Shown: in pieces, positions 11,686-21,492 of the stretch
Layout: the number at the start of each line of letters is the position of its first letter
Position numbering within the stretch: position 1 is the first letter of the stretch
Source of the DNA: Dioszegia crocea
Lineage: Eukaryota > Basidiomycota > Tremellomycetes > Tremellales > Bulleribasidiaceae
Reading direction: 5' to 3'
DNA: 64,000 nucleotides
Assembly (NCBI GenBank): GCA_001600615.1
Contig: BCKK01000005.1
Span: 1,054,001 to 1,118,000 of the forward strand
Notes under the pieces: generated by a model
What the model was told of the DNA's origin: nothing
What the model saw: only the letters and a program-made list of their open reading frames with translations
Databases searched by the model: none
Translations under genes and position numbers: made by a program

Positions 11686-12171
11686 ATGACCAGACCCAAG
11701 CCCTCCGCGTCCATCTCCGATCTCGGTCAACGCGTTGATCAGCATCGACTCACCCACACCTGTGGAGACGAGAGCATCGACATCCGCAACAAGATACTCC
11801 AGTCTACCTGGACGGCGATTGGCACGATGTCGGCCTACGACAAGGGAGCTGATGGTCAATGCTCGACCAATCAGAAGGTGAAGGCCGATTCCCAACTGGC
11901 TGCGGCGGCAGAGAAGACCAGCGAGGCCCTCAAAGGTTTGAGTGAGGTGATGGGGACGGACGACATGAGGAGGTGTGGGGAGGCTTTCAGTGGGGCCAGT
12001 GCGGATCAGCAGGCTCAAATGTTCCGAAAGATCTGGGATGTCTGTCATTCTACGCTACGCTGGCACATCGCGGCGGAAGAGCGAAACATGGTCTGGGGGA
12101 CTGACTCGAGTGGGGTGGGAGATGAGGGCTGGACGGATGACTTTTCTGCTGGCTCGGGACTCGAGGATTGA
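11686..12171 (+). CDS. intronless orphan, 161 aa
   Basis: Single-exon frame from MTRPKPSASISDLGQ to GSGLED. The frame stays open upstream to 11410, but the ATG at 11686 follows a long pyrimidine-rich leader and is the more plausible start. The protein looks helical and soluble, with three Cys in the first half and one in CHSTLRWH, and an acidic C-terminus. I recognise no family. Length and layout resemble the next gene: both are about 160 aa and intronless, and both carry a central CST followed by a Lys/Ala-rich helix (CSTNQKVKADSQLAAAAEK here). Confidence 0.6.
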   Translation: MTRPKPSASISDLGQRVDQHRLTHTCGDESIDIRNKILQSTWTAIGTMSAYDKGADGQCSTNQKVKADSQLAAAAEKTSEALKGLSEVMGTDDMRRCGEAFSGASADQQAQMFRKIWDVCHSTLRWHIAAEERNMVWGTDSSGVGDEGWTDDFSAGSGLED

Positions 12172-12812
12172 TGTGCAGCCTGCCTTCAGCCAGTTCTCAG
12201 CTGGTCGTTAGTGCTAGACGTGGCATATCTTGTCAGAATCTTGTAATCTTCACCCATGTACGCTTTGCACATATATATCTGAAGTGGGCCAGGCACATCG
12301 TGCGCGATTGATATTGTTAGTCACACTGTCAATAATATGCAGCCTGAGCTGACTCTGTCAATACCTTCAGGGTTCAGCATACATACGCGTGCGATCGTAG
12401 ACCATATTCGTCAGTAAGCGACTCGGCAAACCTTGGCAGAGCAACTAGTTTGCCTGTTGTGCATTAGGTTTTCGCTCGAGCAGTGGCATTGTTGGGAGTG
12501 GCCGCCACTCGTGCCCTTCCTGGACGCACGCAAAGCCTGGATTCTGGACCTTGTGCTCTCCCTTCATGTCCCGAACCACATGCAGAGGAGAATACCGAGG
12601 GGTGATGATCAAAGGTACAGGGCATGACACGCGTTTGGATCCAGAGCCGGACAGCTTTGTTCTGCTTGTTGGGGGTCTCTGAGGCCCTGTTACTTGGATT
12701 GCCCCCTGTTCTCATTTATCTTCCATACTTCACCTACCCAAGTCCAGTCCGCCTACTCATTTCCCTCAGACTTCATCCCCGAATCTACACACCAACTCGA
12801 ACCCCTCACATC
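12172..12812. other. intergenic, no gene seen
   Basis: These 641 bp lie between the two intronless orphans. Frames near 12430-12720 on both strands lack coding character. The last 100 bp are C/T-rich, like the leader of the downstream gene. Confidence 0.4.
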
Positions 12813-13295
12813 ATGCGGAACTCTGCCGCCCACAAAGAATGGGACCAGCAAGTCGTCGAGACTTTCCACCGCTACGGTAACGTCGCACGTCGAGGTGAAA
12901 CGGTGCTTGATCATGAAAGCATCAAGGGCTGCGATACGCTGTTGAAGTTTACTGGAGGATTGTGGGACGCATTCAGCAGGGAATATCCCCGATGTTCAAC
13001 CTCCTTTTCCGACACACAGAAAGAGGCCGCCGCGTCCAAGGTGGTGGAAGCGCTGCGCACCGCTTACACCGCGGCTGAGTCCCTGGAGGCCCGCTTCCTG
13101 GAGCCGCAGCCCACGATCCCTCACGACAAATCTTACCACGACTGGCAGTCGCACAGCATGGGGTGTGAGACATCATGGACGGGCTTTGCGGAGTGGGTGG
13201 GACGCGCAAAGGCGGCTATGGAGACCTTCATCCACTCGATCAATGACTTGAAAGAGCAGAATGACTGGTGTAGGCGTACCCAGGGTCTGGAGTGA
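12813..13295 (+). CDS. intronless orphan, 160 aa
   Basis: Single-exon frame beginning MRNSAAHKEWDQQ and ending RRTQGLE. The upstream in-frame extension to 12624 is less likely, because the ATG at 12813 follows a pyrimidine-rich leader. The protein is helical and Trp/His-rich in its second half (SYHDWQSHSMGCETSW, then FAEWVGRAKAAMETFIHSI). I recognise no domain. The segment CSTSFSDTQKEAAASKVVEA may correspond to CSTNQKVKADSQLAAAAEK in the gene at 11686, which would make the two distant tandem paralogues. That is by eye only. Confidence 0.6.
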   Translation: MRNSAAHKEWDQQVVETFHRYGNVARRGETVLDHESIKGCDTLLKFTGGLWDAFSREYPRCSTSFSDTQKEAAASKVVEALRTAYTAAESLEARFLEPQPTIPHDKSYHDWQSHSMGCETSWTGFAEWVGRAKAAMETFIHSINDLKEQNDWCRRTQGLE

Positions 13296-13476
13296 GGCTT
13301 GAGTTGGCGGCACTCTCAAGTTTTGGCGATGAGATGAGGGACCGGGCTGGGTCAGGGACATATAAGCAGAGGAGGTAATTTCGGATTAGAATTGACGGAC
13401 GCAATGCTGTACTTGTTCTTAGTGTGATATATGATGAATGGGTTCATGTACAAGATCAAGTATGATTGCGCCGAGG

Positions 13477-13729
13477 TCATGCCTGAATGCCGTGAACGCT
13501 CGAGTACCCAAAAGGCGCACCAGCTCTTTCTTTGACGTACACGAGATCAGTGCGTGGCAAGCTTCGGTGTGTTGCTCCAGATAGCCAGTGAGTATGAGGA
13601 GGCAAGAGCTTACGCGTTGATCCGGTAGCGTGAGTCACCGCTAGGCAGGGCAAACAAATGTCCATTAGGTCCATTTCCATCTATCATCTTTTCTAGCTTC
13701 CGCTCCCATTCGTCTCCATGCTCCCTCAT
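13477..13729 (-). CDS. possible small two-exon gene directly downstream of ERG4
   Basis: Candidate exons are 13729-13614 and 13561-13477, joined by a 52-nt GTAAGC...GAAG intron, giving 66 aa. Both halves read like protein: EKMIDGNGPNGHLFALPSGD in the first, TDLVYVKERAGAPFGYSSVH in the second. Against it: it starts only 26 bp after the ERG4 stop on the same strand, and the acceptor is not strong. It could instead be ERG4 3' UTR. I recognise no family. Confidence 0.3.
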
Positions 13730-13754
13730 TCCGCCCCGTTCACACTCTGTACCC

Positions 13755-15449
13755 TTAGTACACGTAAGGGATATACCTATACGGCACGACCCTGCAGTAC
13801 TCGTCCCAGTCCTCTCCATACTTCCGACTACACTTCGCAAAGTCCCGCTCACACCTGTGCAGCAGCACCAACAGGAAGAAGAAGGGATACCACATCGTGA
13901 TGGGCGTGTTCAATCCTGCTGACAGGCCCCAAGTCAGACTCTGGACCCAATCGGCCGTATAGTTGATTTTACGCGCATAAGCCCACCAGCCCGAAGTGAG
14001 GAGTTTGTTTCCGTGTTTAGTCTGGATGTACGTGGGGTTCTCGACGACCGATCCGGGGAGGACAGGGAATGCTTTCCGGATAGTGTGATCGCCTTGCTGT
14101 TGGAGTTTGAAGGAAGATTTTTGCGACATGGAAGTATCGAAGATGTAGTAGCACACGAGAAGGGTGGTGTACATTGCGATTTGGGCAGGGAGGGAGTACT
14201 CGTATTTCGATACAGGGGATCGAATCATGTAGATCACGGGGTAGCAGTAGGTGAATGGACTGTTGGGTCAGCTGGATATTGAGATGTTGCGAGAAGAGGG
14301 GATAGACTTACACGCCGGCCATGTTCCAGAAGATCAAGAGCCATCCGAATTTCTCGTGGAACATATCCCATGTTTGGGGGATCAATTGCTCCCCTTTGGC
14401 ACAGGCGTTCATGTATAGCCCAATAGCCAAGAGGTAATGGCCCATGTTGCCCGTCACCCGACCCAAATCCTCGTACTGCTTCACCGCCCCGCTCAATCCG
14501 GTAAGGAACAGCAATACCCAGGGTACACGGACCTCTGCGAACATCTTGAGATCGACCGGACCGAGTCGAGGGTTAAGCGCAGCACCCATGAAGAGATCAT
14601 AGATGAAGTTTCCGGACATTCGGAGGGGTTTGCCGCCATAGTGGAAAAAGACGGAGGCAAAGTAGATGATGAAGGTGATGATGAATGAAGTGACGATGGC
14701 GACAGTCATGAGACCGCCGAAGTTCTCGACGATCCATGGTAGGCGGAAGATACCAGTGTAGTGGAGGCTGCCGGCGAGGATGAGGGTGGTGTACCATGAG
14801 GCCAAGGCGTTGCACTTGTAGGGCAAAACCGCGTACTCGAGGGAAGGGACGGGTAGGCCGTTTTGGTAGACGCCAGGAAGGACAGCAGCGAAGAAAAGCT
14901 GGACGGCGCCGAGACCGAGGTAGGTCTTGATGGCGAAGGCGGTTGGGTAGGCGCACTATCGATCAGTAAAGATAAAAGCGTGGAGGAGAGTGGACTTACT
15001 TCGACACCGTGCACCCACATGCGGTGGAGGAAAGGTCCAAAGTCATCGAGAGAAGTAGGGTGGACAAGCTTGCCGTCGTAGTACCACAAGCAGATGAGGA
15101 AGTAGTCTGGAAGTCAGCGTGAGGTCTAGCACACCAGCAGCTTCTCGCCATCACTCTTCGGGTCTACACCTCTCACAGTATCAAACTCACACATGAGAGG
15201 AGGGAATCCCAGCATCATAGCCAGCGTCCCCACAGGTCCTCCAAACTCATACTCCTGATGGCTATCCAACAGCTTATCCATCTCCTGACCGTGCTCCGTC
15301 GGCATCGCGTGAGGCCTCATAATGGCCCGACTTGCCCCCGAGGCGATCTTAGACGAGTCCGTCACGCCATTAGCAATATCTGAGGTCGCTGGGGTGCCGT
15401 TGGAAGCGGCAGCGGCAGCGCGTTTGCGCAGTGCAGAATCTGACGCCAT
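13755..15449 (-). CDS. ERG4: ERG4, C-24(28) sterol reductase
   Basis: This is the final enzyme of ergosterol synthesis, an NADPH-dependent ER membrane protein that reduces the C24(28) double bond. Exons run from MASDSALRKR at 15449, with introns near 15190-15110, 15000-14955 and 14310-14260. Hallmarks are MWVHGVE, SFIITFIIYFASVFFHYGG, GNFIYDLFMGAALNPRLGPV, the DLKMFAEVRVPW block, and the C-terminal signature LLTSGWWAYARKINYTADW followed by RCERDFAKCSRKYGEDWDEY and the ending VPYRYIPYVY. That ending matches the usual C-terminus of fungal Erg4, so the protein is complete. It shares a 321-bp divergent promoter region with COA1. Confidence 0.93.
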
Positions 15450-15770
15450 TGTGTCAGAATCAGAACGGGGAGGTAGATGTACAGATGCAAGAGAATAGAT
15501 GCAAGCAATCAGAAAGGGTCCGAAGCTACGGCGGCCGAGCGACGGGCGAACCCATCGTCCGACAAAAACATTAACACAAAAACTGAAACACGCGCCTTTA
15601 CGTTATGGGTTGATACCTAAATTCTTATGACCACGTCATCTCGAGTGAGGAATGCTGAACCGGCTCTCATTGCAGCCGAATATTCAACGCCATCGACAAT
15701 ACCTGTACTGCTAGATATATCAGCAGTCACACCTTCGAGCTCAGCACAGCCGAGGCAACCGTCATCAACG

Positions 15771-17046
15771 ATGCGCCCCCAGATCCTCGTCCGTCTGCCC
15801 ACAAGATTTCACTCAATCAGATGCCTAGCAACCTCCTCCAACCCCACTCTCCCTCCGCCTCCCCCGCCACGATTAGTCGAGCCTACAACATTCGCCTCCA
15901 AGTCTCAGCCGAGAGATGTCTACTATCGACCTGAGAATCAGCGGGGGATGCCTGACCCATCAGCGCCTCGGCCGCAGTGGGAGCAGTTGAAGCGGGTCCA
16001 GAGCACCAAAGGAGCTGGAGTCGAGGGAGAGGCAGCGAGTGAGGGTGGACCAGAGGCGTTCGCAGGTCCTAGTAGGCCTAGGATGATGTATGATCGGCCT
16101 GGGGAGAGGGACTTGCCAAAGATCTCGGTGAGCTGGCCGTGGTTTCCAGTATGCTTGGCGTGACCTTACGATCGTAGAGTCGAATACCTTGGTGTAGGTT
16201 CTGACGCCCCCTCAAGGAGAACTCTACTGATGTCGGTCACAGTCATCGCTTTAGGTCTATTAGGTATGGGCGTCTGGGGAGCCTTCATTCTCCAAGCGAC
16301 AAATGCGGGTGAGTCGATCTTTCTGACGGGGGGAAATGCTGGCCAAATCGGAAATCGGCGCTTCCGATCGGTAGCCAGAGACGGATACGCCCAGCACTTT
16401 CGTCAACGAAGACTCAAGCGCTGACTTCTGCTAGAACGTCTCGCGTCATCCGTTCTTCGCCAGGTGAACTTCCAACTCCGCAATTCGAACGATGTCAGAG
16501 AATTATTGGGTGACAGTATTCGCTTGGAACCGAATTGGCTGGGTAGGTTGTTCTTTTCCCGCTGTGTGGCTATCTACAGCGAGAACGGCCACCGCGGACG
16601 AGTTCTGGTATGGTGTAGGACAGTCTTGCTGATGTGGTACAGGTATAGGCGAACCTTGGATCTCAGGATCGGTGAGTCTCCCGCCGTTGTCGGTTAAATT
16701 CGGACAGTGCTGATGAAGCAGATCAATATGATGCAGGGACGCGTAGATCTCAGCTTTAGGATAATAGGCACGAAAGGTATATCCAATCCAGCTGTCGTGG
16801 CCACTTGCATCACTGGCAATTCAAGAGTCGAACAAACAGCTGACAGTCATCAGGAGCGGGCACAGTTTACTTTACATCGATCCGGCCTCAGCAGGAAGGA
16901 GCGTGGCGAATCGGTCAGCTTCCTCCTTTTTCCGCGCTATGAGAGATGGGATCAAACTGATGTTGACAGTCCGGTATAAGGTCATTGCGGACTCTGGAGA
17001 GGTGTTGCGATTGGAGGACAAGGTTGAGCGGGAGCGCATGATGTGA
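15771..17046 (+). CDS. COA1: COA1, cytochrome c oxidase assembly factor
   Basis: Eight short exons: 15771-16127, 16178-16193 (16 nt), 16243-16308, 16435-16542, 16649-16671 (23 nt), 16722-16776, 16854-16913 and 16970-17046. Splicing gives a mitochondrial presequence (MRPQILVRLPTRFHSIRC), a proline-rich linker, one membrane helix (FIALGLLGMGVWGAFILQAT) and the Coa1 intermembrane-space domain: LASSVLRQVNFQLRNSNDVR, LGDSIRLEPNWLG, GEPWISGSINMMQGRVDLSF, then TVYFTSIRPQQEGAWRI and the end VIADSGEVLRLEDKVE. Coa1 acts in Cox1 maturation in the inner membrane. An in-frame upstream ATG at 15627 is possible, but the presequence starts well at 15771. The 16- and 23-nt microexons explain why simple ORF calling breaks this gene. 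Confidence 0.85.
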
Positions 17047-17219
17047 TTGCTCCATCGAGCGAGGAGATCTACATGCTATTGGCGCGAGTCCTCACTATCA
17101 GACGTGAACAGTCTTGCGCCCCTCTGCCATGCCAAAGCTGTATTCCTAAGCTTGATACACTGTATATGCATCATGTCTCGTCAACAAGTTCTCTTCGCAT
17201 TTCTAATTCTCTAACATTC

Positions 17220-18460
17220 CTACAACTTTGGCGAACCCCAATCCCCAATATTCCCATCAAGGACATCGGCATCTTCAACTTTATCCAACCTAGCCATCTC
17301 CTTCCGAACGAAAACCACAACCTCTTCCAACCTCTGTACCATTTCCACTTCTTTACTTTCCAACTCCCTCTGAGCCTCAGGACCCGCCGTCAATCCCTGA
17401 GAAGCATACAAATTCCTCCAAACCCAACTTGCCAATTCCACATCCGCCTTGCCTGGTTCCGCACAATCTAGACCCATAACATAGTCCAATCCCGCTCCGG
17501 CACCTTTCCACTGCTCGCCCATTTCCGCCATGTACTTCTTGACTACACGCTCACGTTCACCTCGACCGAGAACTTTACGCATTTCCGATTCGGCCAATTC
17601 GAAGAAATGGTTCAAGAGCTCAGAGGGGTAGGCGTCGTGGTCTGGTTTACCTAGGATAGTGGATGATGATGAGGCGGTAGTGGGGGTGGATGATGGGGAG
17701 ATGGTGGATTGGGCGAGGTCGGGTGTTGGGGAGTGGGTAGGGGCAGAAGGTTCGAGAGGTTCAGGTATTTGATGGGTTGTCGAAGGGGGAGTTACGGCTA
17801 CTGCTCGAAGACGCGGAAGGAGGATGAGGACATATAGCAAATGTAGCTGGAAGAAGGTTTGATAAGTGGGTGGGAGTCCACATTCTGCCAAGTCAGCAAC
17901 TATCACGTCTTACAAGCTCGCATTGACTCACCCTCATACCAATACACCCTATCCCTTTCGATACTCTCCACAACCCCACGCATCATCCTCCCCGTCTCCC
18001 GAATCGCCGTACTCGCCCTCGAGTTATACCCCATCAGCCTCGCCACACCCCTAACGACCGCCTTGGTCGTATCGCTATACCCGGCCGCATTGGGCGTCAA
18101 TCCGCCAGTCGCCACAGGCACAGATGGCGCCGGTTGGCCATGCGCATCCGTCACAGGTGTCGATGCTTGGTAGAAGGGATCATTGGGTGCAGGGAATTGA
18201 GGAGGCTGCGAGACGGTATATGGGGTAGAGGGCAAAGGCGTCTTGGGACCGGTACCAATGAATGGTAAGCGGGATGCCCGAGTGACTGGTTTGGGAGGTG
18301 TCTGAGTACGAGGATCGGAGGGTGTGGAATTGCCTGCTGAGCTGGATTTGTCGGCGAATAAAGAGGGAGAGGTGGATATGCCTCGATTGAGCTGAGGGGT
18401 CCGGGCGGAACGGAAGAGACGGGCCGCAGTGGACGCTGTCTGACGGTGGGCTGTTGACAT
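17220..18460 (-). CDS. CBP3: CBP3, ubiquinol-cytochrome c chaperone (UQCC1 family)
   Basis: Two exons, 18460-17932 and 17884-17220. Cbp3 is a mitochondrial assembly factor for complex III that helps translate and stabilise cytochrome b. A mitochondrial targeting sequence (MSTAHRQTASTAARLFRSAR) and a Pro/Thr-rich linker precede the conserved helical domain: ARLMGYNSRASTAIRETGRM, then ECGLPPTYQTFFQLHLLYVL, HDAYPSELLNHFFELAESEM, VVKKYMAEMGEQWKGAGAGL, DYVMGLDCAEPGKADVELAS and WVWRNLYASQG. An insert of about 60 residues rich in Ser/Thr/Pro interrupts the domain. The gene converges with COA1, another respiratory assembly factor, and shares a 275-bp divergent promoter with SLD2. Confidence 0.85.
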
Positions 18461-18735
18461 TATAGCTTAGCCTGAGGATGTGTGAGATGGAATAGCTATA
18501 GCGAGGATCGAGATCGACGAGGTGAGCCGAAAAAGTTGGCGGCGCGAGAAATAAGGCGCACGGGCCTCCACTTGGCGGTGTTGTCCGCGTATCCACGTGG
18601 CAGATCCCACCCAGATGTCAGAGTCAGAGCCAAAGCTCTCCCAAGGCCAAAGTTGGACATCACAACGATAATAGCCCGACTTTAGACGCATAAATCGAGC
18701 CCCAAGAGCGGATCTACGCGTCCCGACGGCTTAAG

Positions 18736-21028
18736 ATGGAGCTGGCTCAAGTGAAGGCTGCTGTGAAAGTGTGGGAAAAGGCTTTCAAGGCCAAGAACAA
18801 GCGCGAGCCAACGAAAGATGACATCAAGCGAGATTCAACTGGGATTGGTGCGTTCCCGTCACCCTGCTAGGCCGTCTGCTAATCCTCTACTAGCTGAGCA
18901 GTATGCTCTGTATCGCAAATTATCGAAAGTCGGCTCTAGCAGCTCGAGCGCTGGACCATCCTCATCATCGCAACCCCCATCATCATCCGCTTCTACCGGA
19001 ACGACTGGCCTAGGAAGTCAACGTACCTCTACCCCTCGGATGATCCCTAACTCTGAGTATCCGACCACTCCCACACCACCCGCTAGGCGATCATACGTCC
19101 AGCGCCCTCATCTCAGCACGGGCCGCGACCCCTCTGCAGAAGCCGTACCGGATCTAGAAATGCAGGCAGGACCCAGCCAGCCCAAGGGTCTTAAGCGGAC
19201 AGCATCCAAGGCGGACCTAAACCCTCCCTCTCCTGCTCCCGTACCTTCAAAATCACTAGGCACATTCCTTACTCCGCGTAAGCCTAAAAGCCGACCCGAA
19301 GCCTCACCAGCCTATACTGGTCCGGTTCTCGATCCAAACCCCCTCAATCCCTTCTTAGCCTCACCCTCCAGAGCCCGGAAATCTCCATTCGGATCAGCCG
19401 GGAAACCCAGCTCATCGTCTACTCCATATACAATGGAGCCTTCGACCTCTAGCAATGGCCGGATTACTTCTCCATTCATTCATGCGTCTTCGCCTCGGAA
19501 ATTGAAGGAAGTCCTCGAGGCGAATTCGCTGCGGAACGTAAAGGCGCGTATGGGGGGTTTGGGGTCGCCCCCTTCAAAAGTGGACATTACGCCCCGAACC
19601 CGAGCGAGGAAAAGGCTGAGGGGTGAGGTGGTGGATGATACCCCTGGGAAACCGGCGCAAGGTGTACGGCGGAAGAGGGGCCAAAGGGTTGAGGGTGGGT
19701 CAAAAGAGGGGAAAGAGGCAATCATGAGGGAAAATGTGGAAGATGAGGAGATGGATGGTGTGGATGAGCATGATGACGAGGCCCTGGGGGCAATGCAGGA
19801 AGCAGAGTATGAAGAGGATGACGATGACGATGATGGGATGGGACCATCTCCGCTCAAGCCAATCAATGGAGGTCGGGTCTTTACGTCCTTCTCGGACGTA
19901 GGCGAGGTGGAGAAGGCACCTGCTGCAAAGACTCAGAGTCTGAAAGAAAGGCTCGACGCGGCGAGTAAGAATGTGCCGAAAGCCAAATTGTCTGGGAAAG
20001 AAAAGGACAAGGACAAGGGCAAAGGCAAGGCGGGTGGGGCTAAGGACGTCAGCGGGAAACAGACAAAGATGAACACCTTCTTTCAGCGTATGGAGAAAGT
20101 ACCAAAGAAGTCGACGTCACCGGAACCTACAATCACCACCAAAGGAAAACAGAAGTCTGCTCCCACGGCGACATCATCCGCTCCCCCTAGACCGAGACCC
20201 AGCTCGAATCCACCCAACGGCAAATCCTCATCATCACGTCTATCCCCACACCCCGCATATTCCCCAGCGGACGAGGACCCCGATATTCAATCGGATACAT
20301 ACGCCTGGGATTCCCCCGCCCCCCAATCACCAACGCCTGGACACATCGATTCAGACCCTATCGAACGCCTCCCCACTCCTCCCCCCGGACCGGATATCGA
20401 GATTGACGCCCAAGCACTGGCCCCACCTCGATCAGCCACGCGTGGTAGTCGGACAGTCGCCCGCCTAATGGCGTCTTCAGATGAAGATGAGCCTGGGACC
20501 TCGGCGTCAGCTTCCAGGGAAGATAGGGAGATTGTGATTGTTCCCACTCGTCGGGCGGTAGCTGCGAAATATGCTCGTCGGCGGGGCAGTCTAGATTCGA
20601 TTGGGTCAATACCTGATGATCCTATCGACGAAGAGATTGTGGAGGATCAGGCGGACGAAGAGGAATTTGAAGGAGAAGACTCTTCACCTCCTTCACCTAC
20701 TCTACCACCCCACCTCCTCTCGCTCTTGTCACTACGATCACCTACAAAACCATCCACGCGACATAAATCCGAGTTAGTCGTTAAGGCGCTTTTTGATCCA
20801 GAGGCTGCTAGGCGGTTGAGGGCGATTCAGCGGGGTCAGGACGTCAGGGTTGGAGGGGTAGATGTGGAGGATGCGGAGAAGGAGGGAGAGGAGGATATGG
20901 GGTTGGATAGATTTGATGCGGAGGAAGAAGGGGAAGGAGGGGAAGGTGGGGCGTATGCGGATGATGATTGGGAAGAAGAGGATGAAGGTTGGAAGCGACC
21001 CGGAGAGGATATGGATGAAGGTTGGTAG
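18736..21028 (+). CDS. SLD2: SLD2/DRC1-like DNA replication initiation factor
   Basis: Exon 1 is 18736-18847 and exon 2 is 18894-21028, encoding about 748 aa. The N-terminus is the Sld2/RecQ4 homology: MELAQVKAAVKVWEKAFKAK, KREPTKDDIK, then after the intron GIAEQYALYRKLSKV. This part is diagnostic. The rest is disordered, with many Ser/Thr-Pro sites (SPSRARKSPF, TPRKPKSRP, SPFIHASSPRK, GPSPLKP, RLPTPPPGPD), as expected for a CDK-regulated factor that binds Dpb11 once phosphorylated. A conserved-looking block, GKQTKMNTFFQRMEKVPKKS, sits mid-protein. The C-terminal third is strongly acidic and ends in tryptophan-containing acidic repeats (DDDWEEEDEGW, then GEDMDEGW). Confidence 0.82.
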
Positions 21029-21492
21029 GCGTATCTAGACGCAAAGTGCCGGGAGCGTTGGGGGAGGGGAAATCTTAGGATATGGTGCAATGGTGCCTTC
21101 GTTGTATTCTGCACTCGGATGAGCATGGTCTGCGCCAATCCGCGTGAGCTGCTGCCTTGTATGCTTCAATAAGCCCTTGTCGCCAGATCCTGGTCAGACT
21201 GAAGACAATATCTTCATGCTGCAATTCATGCATAAGACGATTCGTGGCTTATCTAAGGTATAGATTATATGCAAAGAAAGGGAAGGTGCGGTTGAAGTGC
21301 ACATGCGGACATTCTATGGGAATGGATTGATGGTACAGTATAGTTGATATACAATGGGGTTCTGATTGGATTGTTGAGAATGTAGCCCGGAAAGATGTAA
21401 AAAGGGGAACAAGAGCTAGAAGGATAGATGTTGAAGGATGTTGGGCGGTACGCCAGACCGGTTGACGATCCTTGCGCTGGGATAGAGTGGGA

